Positions 24,889 through 37,225 of a stretch of 64,000 nt of DNA are shown here, in pieces (the first letter of the stretch is position 1; the number at the start of each line of letters is the position of its first letter). The notes beneath the pieces were generated by a model. That model searched no databases, was not told the DNA's origin, and saw only the letters and a list, made by a program, of their open reading frames with translations. This stretch comes from Bigelowiella natans CCMP2755 (lineage: Eukaryota; Cercozoa; Chlorarachniophyceae). The translations under genes were made by a program, and so were the position numbers. The DNA is taken from contig ADNK01001378.1 of the NCBI GenBank assembly GCA_000320545.1, forward strand, positions 20,001 to 84,000. Reading direction: 5' to 3'.

Positions 24889-25573
24889 CAATAGCGAGCG
24901 CGAAGAACAAATCGATGAATAACCTGTGCGCAGACCGATCGACGCAAAGTATGATCCTGCGTCGCATGCTATCGGCACATTCCTCCTTTTCTTCCTCTCG
25001 TGCGCTTTTGGGTGAGGAGGAGAAGTCTCGATTCCTCGTCCCACAGGCACCTCGGCCCTAGCGACCACGTGTGAAAAATAATGACGATTTGCCAAACGAT
25101 CACGCCAGAGTGCGCATTGAAAGTCCAATGTTTGGGTTCCAAATATGTGCTACAACGACACCTTCCTCCGCTACGACAAACATCTACGCACTTTGGGAGC
25201 AGCGGAAATTGACATCCGATGGCAGAACCAGGGGATGCTGCTTGCCAGTGGCTTTCTCACGACCCGCCCTTTCCCCAACAACATTCTCGTTCTCTGTGAG
25301 AGTCTCCGGGGGCCTGCAAGCGCATGCTTGAGTCCCTCGCGGAAGAGCATCTGGCAGGGGGTGCTCGCACGAGGAGTTGTTCTGAGTGTTGCCGAACGAT
25401 CCATCGGTTCGCAACATTTCTAGGTATAGTCACCTTTTATATTTTGCCTAAAAATGGTCGATCAGCAGGATCGACTAACCCTTGCTCTGCGAAAATCGTG
25501 GTGTTTTTGACCCTGCGACAACCTATTTAACCATTCTTCTTTCTTCCTGCGACAGCACCGGCAGGCTCCTCAC

Positions 25574-26437
25574 ATGGCGGCCAGAGGAGCACAGTGGCGC
25601 AGCCGCAGGTCGCTTCTCCTGCTCCTCACGGCCGTGGCTCTGGCTTTCCTTGCTTCGATAAGGACAGCGACTAGTTATGATCAAGGGGTGAGTTGCGGTG
25701 ATATGCGTGTTTATCGCTATGGAACGGCCATCTCGATGATGATGATGATGATGATAATGACACTGTCTCTAAATACTCGGCGCAGATACTAACCCTTGGG
25801 GGGGACTGGGAGAAAGACGTCAAATACAGGGCTTCATCTGAATATGGGGGATACAACGTCTTGAGGAATATATTCAAAAGTAGAGACAAGGGGAGGGTTC
25901 CGGCCAAGTAAGCAAACCTTCTGCTAATAACTGATGCGCATAATGCTTGAGCTCCACAATCTTCTTTTTTACCTGGAAACAAAGTAAGATTCGGTGGGGA
26001 CAGAACTTGTGGTATCCTTCCCGACAGAGCACGTTTTCCCGCCATTTTCCGCGTAGGTTTCGGAAAAGCAAAAAGGAACGGCAGAAGGATCACAGGAGAA
26101 AGATAGTGCAGATCTTACAGAGAGCGCGTGGTAATGAGGTGTCGCGTTTTGCTCGCACTAGCTATCTGCGTGCACAATATGCGCCTTTTCAAACGATATC
26201 TTGTGTGTTGTCAAGCAAAAGGTAGAAGCGAAAAGGAGTTGAAGATCATGGAGAATCAATTACTAGGTTTGCAGAAATCGAAGACACTTCCAAAAGGTTG
26301 TTAGTAATGACGCATGCCATATCGCTATTCCGTCGGATGAATACTCGTGACACATTTTTCTTACCATAGGGTTACTGTGGCCGATTCTGGGCTTTGCGTA
26401 CGCTGGTGTCGTTATCTATGCGAGGTTGTTCTTATGA
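25574..26437 (+). CDS. Small protein with signal peptide and C-terminal membrane segment
   Basis: I do not recognise the family. The ATG at 25574 begins with arginine-rich residues and then a hydrophobic core (LLLLLTAVALAFLASI), a good signal peptide. Exon 1 ends at a GTGAGT donor near 25688. Exon 2 is about 25787-25908 (ILTLGGDWEKDVKYRASSEY ... GRVPAK, GTAAGC donor). Exon 3 begins after TAG near 26056 with a strongly basic stretch (FRKSKKERQKDHRRKIVQIL). Exon 4 begins near 26224 (SEKELKIMENQLLGLQ). The last exon encodes LLWPILGFAYAGVVIYARLF, a membrane helix, with TGA at 26435-26437. The product is about 140 residues: a type I or ER/endomembrane protein with a basic helical lumenal part. It is the only gene not in a head-to-head pair. 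Splice phases were checked by eye only. Confidence 0.55.
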
Positions 26438-26675
26438 TGATCAGAAGCGAATCTTAACTCATCAGATGTGAAATATAAGACGGATGTAATGAAATGTCGA
26501 CGTTAATAAGTCTTGGAAGGCATGCACCACGAATGCTTAATATTACGACTCATCCACCACATGCAAAAGATATTCATATCCATTTCACATGCTTTCTATA
26601 GCTGCAGTACTGACATACAACGCCGCGTAATAAATGCGCACGAATCGTTGTAAATCATTCACAATTCACAATGTG

Positions 26676-26720
<45 letters not shown>

Positions 26721-27109
26721 GATGATTGTGTGTGTGTGTATGCATCTTGTGGCGCGTTACGATAAGCTGATGTAATCATGATATCGTGCATGGGTTCATG
26801 TGTTACTAATGATCGAGTCATTGTCCATTGCCATTAATGAGCGATCATATAAACATTGCAAAGTATTTATGTAACTTTAGCATTCATCTAGTCGTGCATA
26901 TAATGTGCCCGCCCGCGTCGTAACTTCTCCAGATATTGAGATAAATACTTGCAGGCGTATTGTGATTGCGCGCGCAAGCGCGCAACAAGAGCTTATTATG
27001 TATGCATGCTACACTATAATTTGTAGGCATACACGATATTTAATGTTCTTTATAATGTATGGAAAAATTGTGCAAGTAACATGTAAATCTTACAACTGGC
27101 AATGTCGCT
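26438..27109. other. Tail-to-tail gap between small membrane protein and GH32-like genes
   Basis: No gene seen. The gap holds a fragment of the dispersed repeat (26468-26487), a (GT)n tract at about 26677-26716, and scattered GCATGC, CATG and TGCA words. Confidence 0.5.
26468..26487 (+). repeat. Dispersed repeat family, short copy D
   Basis: The 19-base string AGACGGATGTAATGAAATG is identical to the core of the copy at about 40610-40628. The remaining modules of the repeat are not recognisable here. Confidence 0.5.
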
Positions 27110-30100
27110 TCAAGCTTTGTCGTGATACACATCCTTAATCTTCCACGCCTTCAAATCAACCGCGCAACCGGAAGTATCAGATAACGACGATGGCGAAAAT
27201 CCCGGGGAGGATTTCGAACTCGTGCTTCCTTCTCCTACGCCATCGTTGGCTCCTGCGGCGTCCTTTTTCAATGCATAGAGGCCAATCCTCGTTGAAGCGG
27301 CACTTAATGGGAAGGCCTACGCGATTTAGTGTGTAACAAAGAAGGCCGGTCAAGAACGGCGGACAACAATTCACATGCGTCCAGGACATCCATCAACAGC
27401 AAAAACCAGGGTGGAAACCAGGTATTGTTGGTAACTAAGAATCATCGTTAGCGTTAGCATAACCTCGATAGTGATCGCAGTGCGGTTGTTCAGGATGACC
27501 GACACGATAGAGTGGTCAATATACATGTGCAGCCTGAGCGTATTATCATTCGTCGCCGTGAGAAGATCGCTCTGCTCGCCTCCGTCATCGGACCGCAAGG
27601 GTGCGGCGCGTATGTCCTGGGTTGTTACTGGCGGCTCTGTGGAGCTTCCGCAATGCGTACGATCGATGAAAAAATGCCCTGCCGATAGGTTGAACCCGAC
27701 TGCAACGTGCTCCTGGAACTCAAAGTCGGAAGAAGGAGGAGTTGCGGCGGGGGCGGATGCAGAATCATCCCTAGTATCATCCTCCTCGCTCCCCCCCCCC
27801 CCCAGAATGAGAATTCCCACCTCGGCCACCTCTGTTCCTGACAGAAAGCAAAGTTACTCAAGCAATACGTCTTCACTGCACAACTCATTTTAAAAACAAC
27901 ACCAGCGAGGCATCACTGAACGCATAATCCCCGTGCGAGTTTTATCTCACAACTCCGAACACTTTTTCTTTTCCTTTTTTTTTAAAAAATATATTTATGG
28001 TATCTCCCCTTCAAAAAGAATTAAGTCGTTGGCATGACGGGGCGTTTTTTTCAAAAAAGGTGTGGTGGTGATGACGACGATCCTGAGTAGCATCATCAGC
28101 CCCAGCAGCACGCACCTGCCGTCCCTGGAAGGAAAAACTCGGCATAGATTTCGGCTTGGTTCGATCTGAACCCTCTTAGCTCCATTGCGTCCTTCCTCGC
28201 TGCAACAACAGGGATGCTCGGAAGCTTCGCCTCAAACGGGTGGCTCGGCTCTTCCCGTAGGGATTGAAGCTCAGGAACGAATGCTTGCCTCAGCTGTTGC
28301 CCTCCACCATACATCCCACCGTCGCGGTGCTGGCTATCATCGGCAGAGACAGGGCCGTCCTGTGCGCCATCGATGTTAGAAAGCGGGCGAGCAAAGTCCC
28401 CTCTCTGGCGCCGTCTGATTGGCCGTTTGCTGCGCATCAGCGTCAGGTCACGCGGAAGGGCTATCGCTCTCAATGTTGGGTGCACGTAGCCAAGGTTGGC
28501 AAACATGACCCGCCGCCGATGGCGCTGGTGTGAGGAGCTGGAAGAAGACGAAAAGGGCGACTCCTTCGCCGCATGCAGCGCTTCTGCGTTCTCCTCTGGG
28601 GCTGCCGCGGTTTTGGGGCAGCATATGAGGAAGCCTTCCTCGGCAACGGTCAGATTGTTCGTTGGATCTGTTCTAGGGAACACGTCTGACTTGGGGGACC
28701 GCGCAGGGCGAAATGCTGACCAATCCACCGGGTAGCTTGCATCCCAGTCTACGGAGAACGAAGAGGAGGAGGGGGGGGGGGGAGTCTCCAGAGCCGCGGC
28801 AGCAGCATCAACACCCCTCCCTCTTTTAACTTGCCATCTTCTGGACGTTGATGTCGTCCCCATCGTTCTCTCTCCCACCAAAAATTCGGCATAGTTCCAG
28901 TAGTGAGGGAGAGAGCAACAGGGCCCGGGGCCATACACTGAAGTCAGCAGCACCTCGCTTTCATCAACCGCTACCACGCCATCATCACCGTCGCCACCGC
29001 ATCTACTCTCCTCTGTTTGGAGCTTGAAGAAATCAGGGGTCACAAACCTGTAATGACAAGCAACGACGTTCATGATTGCCCCGCTCACCGCCAAAGATGC
29101 AAAAGGCAAAAAAAGAGGCGCGAGATACACAAAGAAAGGGTGGCGTGCTACTCCGTGTGCTGCTCCACGAAGCTCCCCGCTGCAGTCCTGTTGGTTTGAA
29201 GCAATACCTGGTGCGAGGAATATGACAACGAGCGCACACTTACACAGTGAGGGCAGACACGGATTATAAGGCGGGACAGGGTTGGAGGAAACAGTGGAAA
29301 GAGAAGAATGTACATATTTGCAGGGACTTTAGCTGCAGTAATTGTCAATACCCCCTCATATGTCCAATTTGAGTGCCCTTTCCCAGGAGGATGCAAAGAT
29401 GCATAGAGAAGCTCCGCACCGCCTGCCTCACATCCTGTGGGCGATGCTGTTGCGTTGCATGCGTCCGTTGCTATTGCAGTGTACCTAAAGGGGAACGATT
29501 GGAAAGATCCAATTTACTCAGCATCTCGATGGGCACTATTTAACACTGGATGCAGAATGTGGGCTTGGATGCTTATCGAAACATATTAATTCTACGCTGA
29601 ATGTGAGTGCGAGCTCGGCCTTTCTGCGGGGCTGTTGGAACGCAGAAAGGTTGCTACCAGCGATAGACCAAAAATTATAATGTCTGATTTATATAACTTA
29701 GTACCATCTTCCATCATCGCCCTGCCAGGGAGCCAAGCTGAACAGCAGCAGTTAACAAATGAAGCGGTGTGAGACGGTATGTGGCGAAGTGTTCCATTGC
29801 TCTATTTCTACATATATTGTTCATTACGGGTCTGCGGGAAGCGCTCTCTGAGCATTCGTTAAGTTGACTGTGAAAAGCATATTGCTTTTCGCATCTTGCC
29901 AAGCGTTCAGCGTCATGTTCGACGTAGATTTTGCCCATATAGGAATAGCCTCCGCACTCCCTCCCCATTTGGAGACGCTAGTCACAAGATCGGAATAGGA
30001 CACCATCCCTGAAAGAGTTAGAGACTTCTTAAATGATTATCCTCTCCCCTCTCCTTACATAAAGACGCTTATACCTCCAGACAGGGCGTTTGGCTTGTCA

Positions 30101-30453
30101 TCTTCACTCGAGAACACGCCGCTGCGATTCCACGTAACCAGGTCCTTCGAGGTCAAGTGCAGGACCTCTCCCCCCATCAGGGGAAAGATGTGCCATGTGG
30201 AAGTCGGAGCGACGTATACAGCGGCCGAAATATCCGTGATCATTTGCTCCGGAACGAAGTGAAACTTCGGCTGATGGAACTCCCGGAACGCTAATGCACG
30301 TTCACAATGTCAGCATGGAAAGTTGAACCATCTCCTGCATCTGTGTTTTTCTTTACCCCTATACGTTGTAGATCGTGATGCTCTTGAGTAAGTGGGTGTG
30401 AATGCATCAGCGAGTAACGCTGTGACAGAAAAGAAGAAGAAGGCGAGAAGCAT
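27110..30453 (-). CDS. Secreted GH32 (invertase/levanase-like) protein with degenerate active site
   Basis: GH32 enzymes hydrolyse sucrose or fructans with a five-bladed propeller and a beta-sandwich. The ATG at 30453 starts a signal peptide (MLLAFFFFSVTALLADAFTP). The next exon reads HQPKFHFVPEQM followed by ITDISAAVYV, where the family has a WMNDPNG nucleophile motif, then LTSKDLVTWNRSG. Later exons give ADPLAPWQGDDGRWY (family RDP box), GGAELLYAS and NWTYEGVL, then VTPDFFKL (family ECPDLF box). The C-terminal module is typical: VMFANLGYVHPTLRAIALPR, LRLHMYIDHSIVSVILNNRT and a final VDLKAWKIKDVYHDKA with TGA at 27110-27112. The fold assignment is good. The three catalytic signatures are changed (D kept in the first, R lost in the second, E not visible in the third unless supplied by an unrecognised splice). 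Activity is therefore doubtful. Exons near 28180-29030 contain a long unusual Ser/Arg-rich stretch. Confidence 0.7.
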
Positions 30454-31354
30454 CTCCCCCACCCCCCCCCAAATCAAGTGTCGATGGTCGTGGGAAGGTA
30501 GATATGATTGGATTTGTAACCACCAGCTGTATGAGCTTTTTTGGGGGTATTTTTTCGGCCAAAATTAGTCGGAGGCCGAAATAAGGCTAAACTACCTATG
30601 TTGAAACAGGACTACCGTCAAGCGAAACAAGCTTTTAGCCAATTTCATCAGAATAGAACCAGCTCGAAGGCGAATTTTAGAGGAAATCAGGGAATCGATG
30701 GTCGGCTTCTCCGCAAACGGGGAATCCAGGAAATCCTTATAGGAAATTACCAAGGTTTAAATGTAAATCTGCTGAAATTCTTGAAAACTTCTGGAATTTC
30801 CCCTTTGTTTTGCACAAACACTAACACTTCGATCCTCCGATCTGGGGGTACCTGCCCGTGCGCGTTGGTGGTGCACAGCACGTGCGCCCATCTTACTTCT
30901 TTCTTGTTGGAAGGAAGCTTCTAACTTCGATAAGATGTAGGCCGTTTCCAAAGTGCGCCGACATAAAGCAGGACTCGAAGGTTTGAAATCGGCTGGCTTT
31001 TCTCCAAGATAAATTGAGCTTTATCAAATCCTCAGTAGATTTGCGGAATCGCTCGAACACACGACACGCGCACAATCCAAAGGAACAGAAGGCAACTGCG
31101 TGTTTTTTTGCACCGCTTCCCTTCTCCCTCTTCGTTCCAAACGGCCCTGTTTTCTCATTTACGTGCTTCGAAAAAATGTTTCCCCTCGGCCTTGTGCCTA
31201 TCTTGAATTCGTTGCTCGAAGAATCACCTCCTTCAATCCATTATTGTTACGAAAAAGAGGGTTTTTAATTTCACCGGAAGAACGTACGCATGAGACCTCC
31301 CGGAAGATTCCTCTTACTCACAATTAACTCTCAGATTGTACACCTGGAAACAAT
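30454..31354. promoter_or_regulatory. Head-to-head spacer between GH32-like and C2 genes
   Basis: This approximately 0.9 kb gap separates two divergent genes and presumably contains both promoters. An open frame at 30541-30924 lacks an ATG and any protein signature. No palindromic-word zone is seen. No clear TATA box could be assigned. Confidence 0.35.
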
Positions 31355-33256
31355 ATGGGAACTGTAATTGACGATATTTTGCCCTTGACTGGCAAGTTGT
31401 CCATCACTTGTGTAAAAGCAAATGACATTCCAAAGAAGCAGCTCATGGGAAAGCAAGATCCCTACTGCATTCTCGATTTCGGTGGGCAGAAGAAGAAGAC
31501 AAAGGTACCAAAACATGACCTTGTGAATGTGTCGTCATATGCTTTATCAAGAGTTCTGAATTCAGGTGAAAAAGGACGGAGATCGCAATCCTGAGTGGAA
31601 TGAAACTCTCGAGTTTGACCTAAAGGACTGCGATGACAGGGACATCCAAATTAAAGTCATGAACGAGATGTTCGGCCCGCTTGATGCTGAATGCGCAGTG
31701 GTGAAAGTCCCAATTTATTCGCTTCTAGGAGGTGAAACTGAAACCTGGATTCCCCTTTACAAGGTACCCTTCAAATATTTTCTCGGGTGTGAGCGATTTT
31801 GTTTTTCTGGTTGCATAGTTTTTTTTATCACAATTTCAAAGAAGACAAGTCCTTGTTTCTTTCTCAGAAGTCATCACATGAGGATGAATGCGGTAAGATT
31901 CTCTTCAAGACAACTTTCGAAGGTGCTGGAGGACTCCCCCCTGCTCCAACCTCGTCACGCTACGGTATTGTATCTGCTGTGTATGGAACTGCTAAAGTTA
32001 GGACTGATGTTCGTGGCCTTCTTGAGAGGAAGGTCAGAGCAAGAAACACCAAATATTTGCTGCTGTTTCCTGTCCGAAATAATCTGTGAATGTGATTTGT
32101 CAAGGTTGCTGGAGGAGCTCTGAGATTCGAGTCGAAGAGAGATCTGAGTAGCTTCTTCGGCTTTGACCCTCTGAATAATCATATCATCGGAAAAGTACTA
32201 AACCTGACTTACATGAAAGACGGTGAGTGGGATTCTCACACAGAGTCCGATAAAAACTATTTTAGCAGCTTTCATTCTTCCTGACGAGCAACCACCTTGC
32301 GCACAGGTCAAGTAAAAGCAGTAACAGTTCCCGAAAGGCATGAAGATACTGTCGTTGAGCTGGTAAATAGAGAAGCGTGACAACAGAGAAGCATGGCAAT
32401 TACAACATTCAACCAATTGCACTTTTGAGCTTTAACTAAAACATTATATTCTATTATCTCATTTTAGGAGGAAAAATCACTGGGCAGTGTATCGAAACCG
32501 GCACCGGCACCGGCACTGGTTGATACAGACGTAAAAGCTGAGGTTGTAGCAGAACCAGCAGCGGTAGTCCAAAAAACGACCGAGACCATAGAGGAGGTAA
32601 TCGTTGAAGAAAAGGCTGATGTCAAAAAACTTGACGAAGAGGAGGAACAGGAAGACGAAGAGAACAAACAAGGAGGACGAAGGAGCGGAGGGAGGGGTAT
32701 GGGAAAAGCTGATCGGCGAAACAAGACTGATGAAGACAGCACCGATGAGGAGTCGTCGGAGAGTGAGAACGAGGACAACGAGAGAAAGGAACGAAAGTTC
32801 TTCCTTCTTGCCAAAAAAAAGGACAAGTACTACGGTGTCTGCAAGTTAGATGGGGAGAAGGGTGACAAAGAAGAGGTTCACATCATGTCAAAGACCCACA
32901 AAAATCTCAAGTACATGAAAGCCGAAGTGCAAGCTGATGGGGGTTTTGGAAAAGGCGCAACATGGGTCGTGGAGTATCTCGGAAACAGCAAAGTCAGGTT
33001 CCTCCACTCCAACAGGGAAAAGTACCTTAAAGTACACACCAATCAAGATGATGCCGTCAACGCAAAGGGAGCTGGTGGAAAGGCGTGTCATTTCAAGGTG
33101 CAAAACAAAAAGAAGAAACTCGGAAGGCTTGTCACTTTCGAATCAGTTGCATCTCCTGACAAATTTCTACGCGTGGAAGAGGATGGGTCTCTTACTCTCG
33201 GGTCTGACAAGGGCGCTGCATCTAAGTTCCGAGTTCTCCGCAAGAAAGACAACTAA
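31355..33256 (+). CDS. C2 domain, DUF3395-like and fascin-like beta-trefoil protein
   Basis: Six exons join in phase: 31355-31504, 31566-31763, 31868-32032, 32105-32222, 32307-32362 and 32468-33256 (TAA). The N-terminal C2 domain (residues about 10-115) has GKLSITCVKANDIPKKQ, GKQDPYCIL and NPEWNETLEFDL, with acidic loop residues for calcium or phospholipid binding. Next, SRYGIVSAVYGTAKVRTDV and LLERKVAGGALRF resemble the DnaJC11 C-terminal region (DUF3395). A Glu/Lys-rich linker with SDEESSESENEDNERKERK follows. The last 140 residues (KYYGVCKLDGEKGDKEEV, KYLKVHTNQDDAVNAKG, KFLRVEEDGSLTLGS) look like a fascin-like or actin-crosslinking beta-trefoil. A role linking membranes and the cytoskeleton is inferred. 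The start fits the first C2 strand. Confidence 0.75.
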
Positions 33257-33936
33257 GCTAGTATCCGCATCTACGAACAGAAGGCGAGGAGCGCTAGAGC
33301 GGGTTGATGGCAAGAATTACAACATTTGCGCAGAACAGGCACAATCGATTAAAAACGCCGAGGTCAGGACTCAACAATGATAGAAAACAATTTTTGCGCT
33401 CGTTCTTTAGATGCTTCAGAAAGAATTTCGAATGTGCATGCAATGCATTTACAAGTACTGAAGTAGTCTTCAGTTTAGAACAGCATGCATGCATCTGTGC
33501 ACGAATGCAGACCCCACGCGTGCCTCCAAATGGCACACAGTACTCGCGAGCGGCGGCACGGACGACAATATAACGGCAAACCTGGTGATGCTGTATACAG
33601 GAGAACATGCACACTTTCGCATAGAATTGGCATGCAGTAGTCATGTGTGTAATGTGCATCTGGAGCGCACACCCACAGTACCACGCCATGGCTCAGTCCA
33701 TGTCATCTTTTCACAGCTTGTGCCAATAAGTGAATACAGACGTATCGCACGTGCCATGTGCGACTGACACAAATCAAAAATTCATGCGTATCATCATTGA
33801 CAAGAAAAATACACTAATTGATCCATTATAGTGACCTAGCGTCGCTTGCTACATGCTGTTATTCTCTGATTTGCATGTTCCATACAGCACACGTAGCAAC
33901 TCATGCAATGTAGACTGATGTCGAAGCGAAAAAGGC
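33257..33936. other. Tail-to-tail gap, palindromic-word zone
   Basis: The gap between the C2 gene and the PLP gene contains repeated GCATGC, TGCATG and ACATGC words, densest from about 33430 to 33700. Open frames on both strands overlap and look spurious. Confidence 0.5.
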
Positions 33937-36518
33937 CTACGACGGTTGCTGCTTGCAGCCCATCACCGCTGCGAATTTGTCCATAGTCACATTTCCCCCG
34001 CTAGCAATGATAGCAACTGGCGATGATTCTCCATTCCCTTATCGGAGTGTCATGTAATGAAAATCATGATCTGAACTGATGATGATATTTCATGCAAGCA
34101 TGCTCTTTCACCAGAAAGAAATCTATCTGTCCCTCTCCCCCCTCCCCCACTCTCTCTATATGTCTCGCAAGTCATCACTCATAGAAACACTATACAAATA
34201 AATATATACCTATTTACTACACATTTACATATTAAGAAGATATCGCTGATCTATTACAGACATCGAGGGGTATCAAAAAAGCCACATCAGACCTTCTCGG
34301 TCAAAAAGGCCTACGGATTGCTTTCCTTCTCGTCGCTTTTCTGACAGCAGCGCGGCGAGAGAAACCGCACCACTAGGCTCTAGTACGAGCGCCAAGGTTT
34401 CGAATGCTATCTTCATCGCCATTCTCACCTGCTCCCCCAGAAGGCGGAATAATCACATGCACGAACACACGACACACGCGCGAACACACACTCAAAACGT
34501 TACAGATGCACAAAATAATATGACTTTGCAGGCCAGATCTGTGATTTCGCGTAGAGTAGAGGAGGGAAGGAAAAAGGGAAAAAAAAGGCGGGTGTTTGCA
34601 CGTGTGGACACCTCCTCGTCGGTCACGCTCAACGCGCCGGCAAGCCGACTTCGATTTATTTCAAATGATCTTCGCCCAGGCGCGCTTTACAAACAGAGAT
34701 TGCATCCATCATCGCATATAGAGAAGAAGGAGGGGGGAGAGGAGGATGAAAACGAAGAGGAGGGAATAGGGGAGGAAAAGGAGGCTGCTCGCTAGGTAAA
34801 ATGGCGATATGGAAATTATATACAACGACAGATGATTTTTATAATGGTCTCTCTGTCTTCGCTCTCCTTCCTTACGCAGCTTGCAGAGCGTCGCACAGAG
34901 ATGGCGGTGAGGCCTGTGGTGGTGATTCGATGAGAAAATAGCGAGGAAAGTGGCAAGATAAGCACGCCTATGCCCATCACCGTGCGCTGGACACGATGTG
35001 TGCGAAGGGTTCTTGTCGTCCCCTTCAGTATTTTAGATTCTCCCTCGCAATCATCAATCTTCTAGAGCGCGAACGCGGCTGCGACATTCATTATTTCTCT
35101 ACGCTTCTGTGATATCGCCGCCATCGCCATCCTCGCCCCCGCTGTCACGCAAGCGGGGTTCGGACCTACCTCGAGCGGCGTCCTGGCTCCATTTCGAAAG
35201 GAGGTAACGTGGTCGTCGTAGCCTTCAGGCTCAACTGCACAGCACAACCGTCATCACCGAGAGGCAGTTCAGACACAAATACACACACATCCACGCCCAC
35301 ACACACACACACACACACGCACGCCCACACACAATCCCAACTGAAATCGCGACTCCAAAAGAAATCTTCGTTCAAACATTCGCATTTTGCTGGGGAGAAA
35401 GGCGAAGGTTTTCTTCCTGCGACAGAGCTACTCGCATATATACATATTAATATATATGTATTTTATGTATGGAGAGGGGGTGAGAGAGGGAATTGCATCT
35501 TCTACAGCAGCACAGCACAAGTCGTCCTCATGATACGATGAGCATCTTCAATACCGCATTGAAGCCATGAGTATGTGCATTTCAAAAGCGATGGTGCGTG
35601 CTATGAAGATGAAGAAGGGGGTACATTTAAAGGGTCTACAGCACTTATCACCTGCGTATAGCTTAGTACGTGATAGCAATGATGATGATGATGCCTCCAC
35701 CGCAAGGGCACTTCCTGTTCAATTTGCACTAGAAGTTAGAACGTATTCACACGACAACATCCTCTCCGCCCCCACCCCAATAAAACAACGCTAGTATAAA
35801 CATATCTAGAGTCCTCATCAGGTATATATATATATATATATATATATATTTAATTTTTTATTGTATTGTATTTTCTGTTTCCTTTCGTTTCTGTTTCTCG
35901 TTTATGGTCTTCACGCGCTACTGGCTAGGTTGTGATAATGCTACTAGGTAATAGCTGGAGTATTGCAGTGGATTACGACAACGGCGTGATGATAGCAATA
36001 GTGTGATGATGATGATGATGATGATGATCATAACCTGCCACTAACCCGCCGCCACCTGTGACATTCCATTGAGAATGTCGATTAGTATCATGATGGGGAG
36101 AGGCAGATGCGAGCAAAAGGGATGGAATCAAGAGGGGGTAGGAACTATGAGAGAACCGTGGTATCTACCAACGCATATATCGCATAATATTCTGCCTCTC
36201 TTCCTCCTCCTCCTCCTCCTCTTCCTCCTCCTCCTCCCTCCTACCACGCAATGCTGTTATTGCACTATTAGTTACCTGTGGGTACAAGAATGGCTCCGAG
36301 CTCCTTCACCTCCATCGTCTCTAGGTCCTTCGGGATCAGCGATGACAAGCGGACATGCAGCAGGGGCGGGGTTGAGGGGAGGAAAGAAAGAGGAAGAGAA
36401 GCAGGGTCGTTAATGATTCCCAAGAGTGTATCTCATATCAATGGCTCTGAAGGGTTCATGAGCGATGTGTGTTTTACTGCAGCGACCATTGCAACAAAGG
36501 ATTGCCTCCCGCGAATAT

Positions 36519-36558
<40 letters not shown>

Positions 36559-37194
36559 GTGCGTGCGTTGTGTATGCGCATGCACGTGTGCGATGAATTC
36601 TCAAATCAGTAGCACCGCCACTACTACTGCTAGCACCTGCAGCATTTCCATCACAGCGGTACCCTGTCCAGCAATTACCTCCCTCGGAGTGCCCCAGAAA
36701 CACAATTCAATCCATTTATCAGGAAGGGGGGGCGTGTTGTGACGAGGATAACAACTCTAGAGAGAGAGAGAGAGAGAGAGAAGAGGGGACGGGAGAGATA
36801 CCGACCCTCTCGATCCTAGAATGCTTACCTATCTTCAAAGGGATGCAGCAGCGTTTTCCCTTCCATTTCCGACACTTTTTCCGCCTCTGCAGCTGCGGTC
36901 ACTTCGCGATTCGTTCCTGGTATCACCTAGCAGTAGTAGTAGTAGTAGTAGTAAAAGCAGTTTTAACGCATCCATTCGAAATTCTCGTCATCATCGTCGT
37001 CATCCTCGTCGTCATGTATATCTTCACTAGCCGCCACCTTGGACAGAGTCACATGCGCTCCGTATATCTGCGCACGATCTTGCTTGGAGAGCGGGGCGTT
37101 TTCAGGCATCACAATGGTAGACTGAACCTGTGTTGGCATGCACAACACTCATCACACCCACCCCCCGTATTATTGATCCATATAATCATCATCG

Positions 37195-37225
<31 letters not shown>

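Larger units (their letters stand above)
23588..25573. other. Spacer between CC2D2A-like gene and small membrane-protein gene
   Basis: No confident gene. The GCTAGC/GCATGC word zone behind CC2D2A spans about 23340-23560. A compound (CA)n-(CT)n microsatellite occupies about 24290-24372. Protein-like but unassigned stretches occur on the minus strand near 24420-24560 (AFDDIWRDLSNDMIEKE) and on the plus strand near 25145-25423, perhaps remnants of a gene or mobile element. A 24-bp duplication sits at 24841-24888. Confidence 0.4.

Noticed and set aside
24420-25423. Possible mobile-element remnant
   Set aside because: Short protein-like stretches on both strands but no transposase or reverse transcriptase motif, no terminal repeats.
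30541-30924. 127-codon plus-strand frame
   Set aside because: No ATG at the start, no domain, lies in the divergent promoter gap.
33294-33767. Overlapping ORFs on both strands behind the C2 gene
   Set aside because: Palindromic-word zone between two gene 3' ends; no protein signature.
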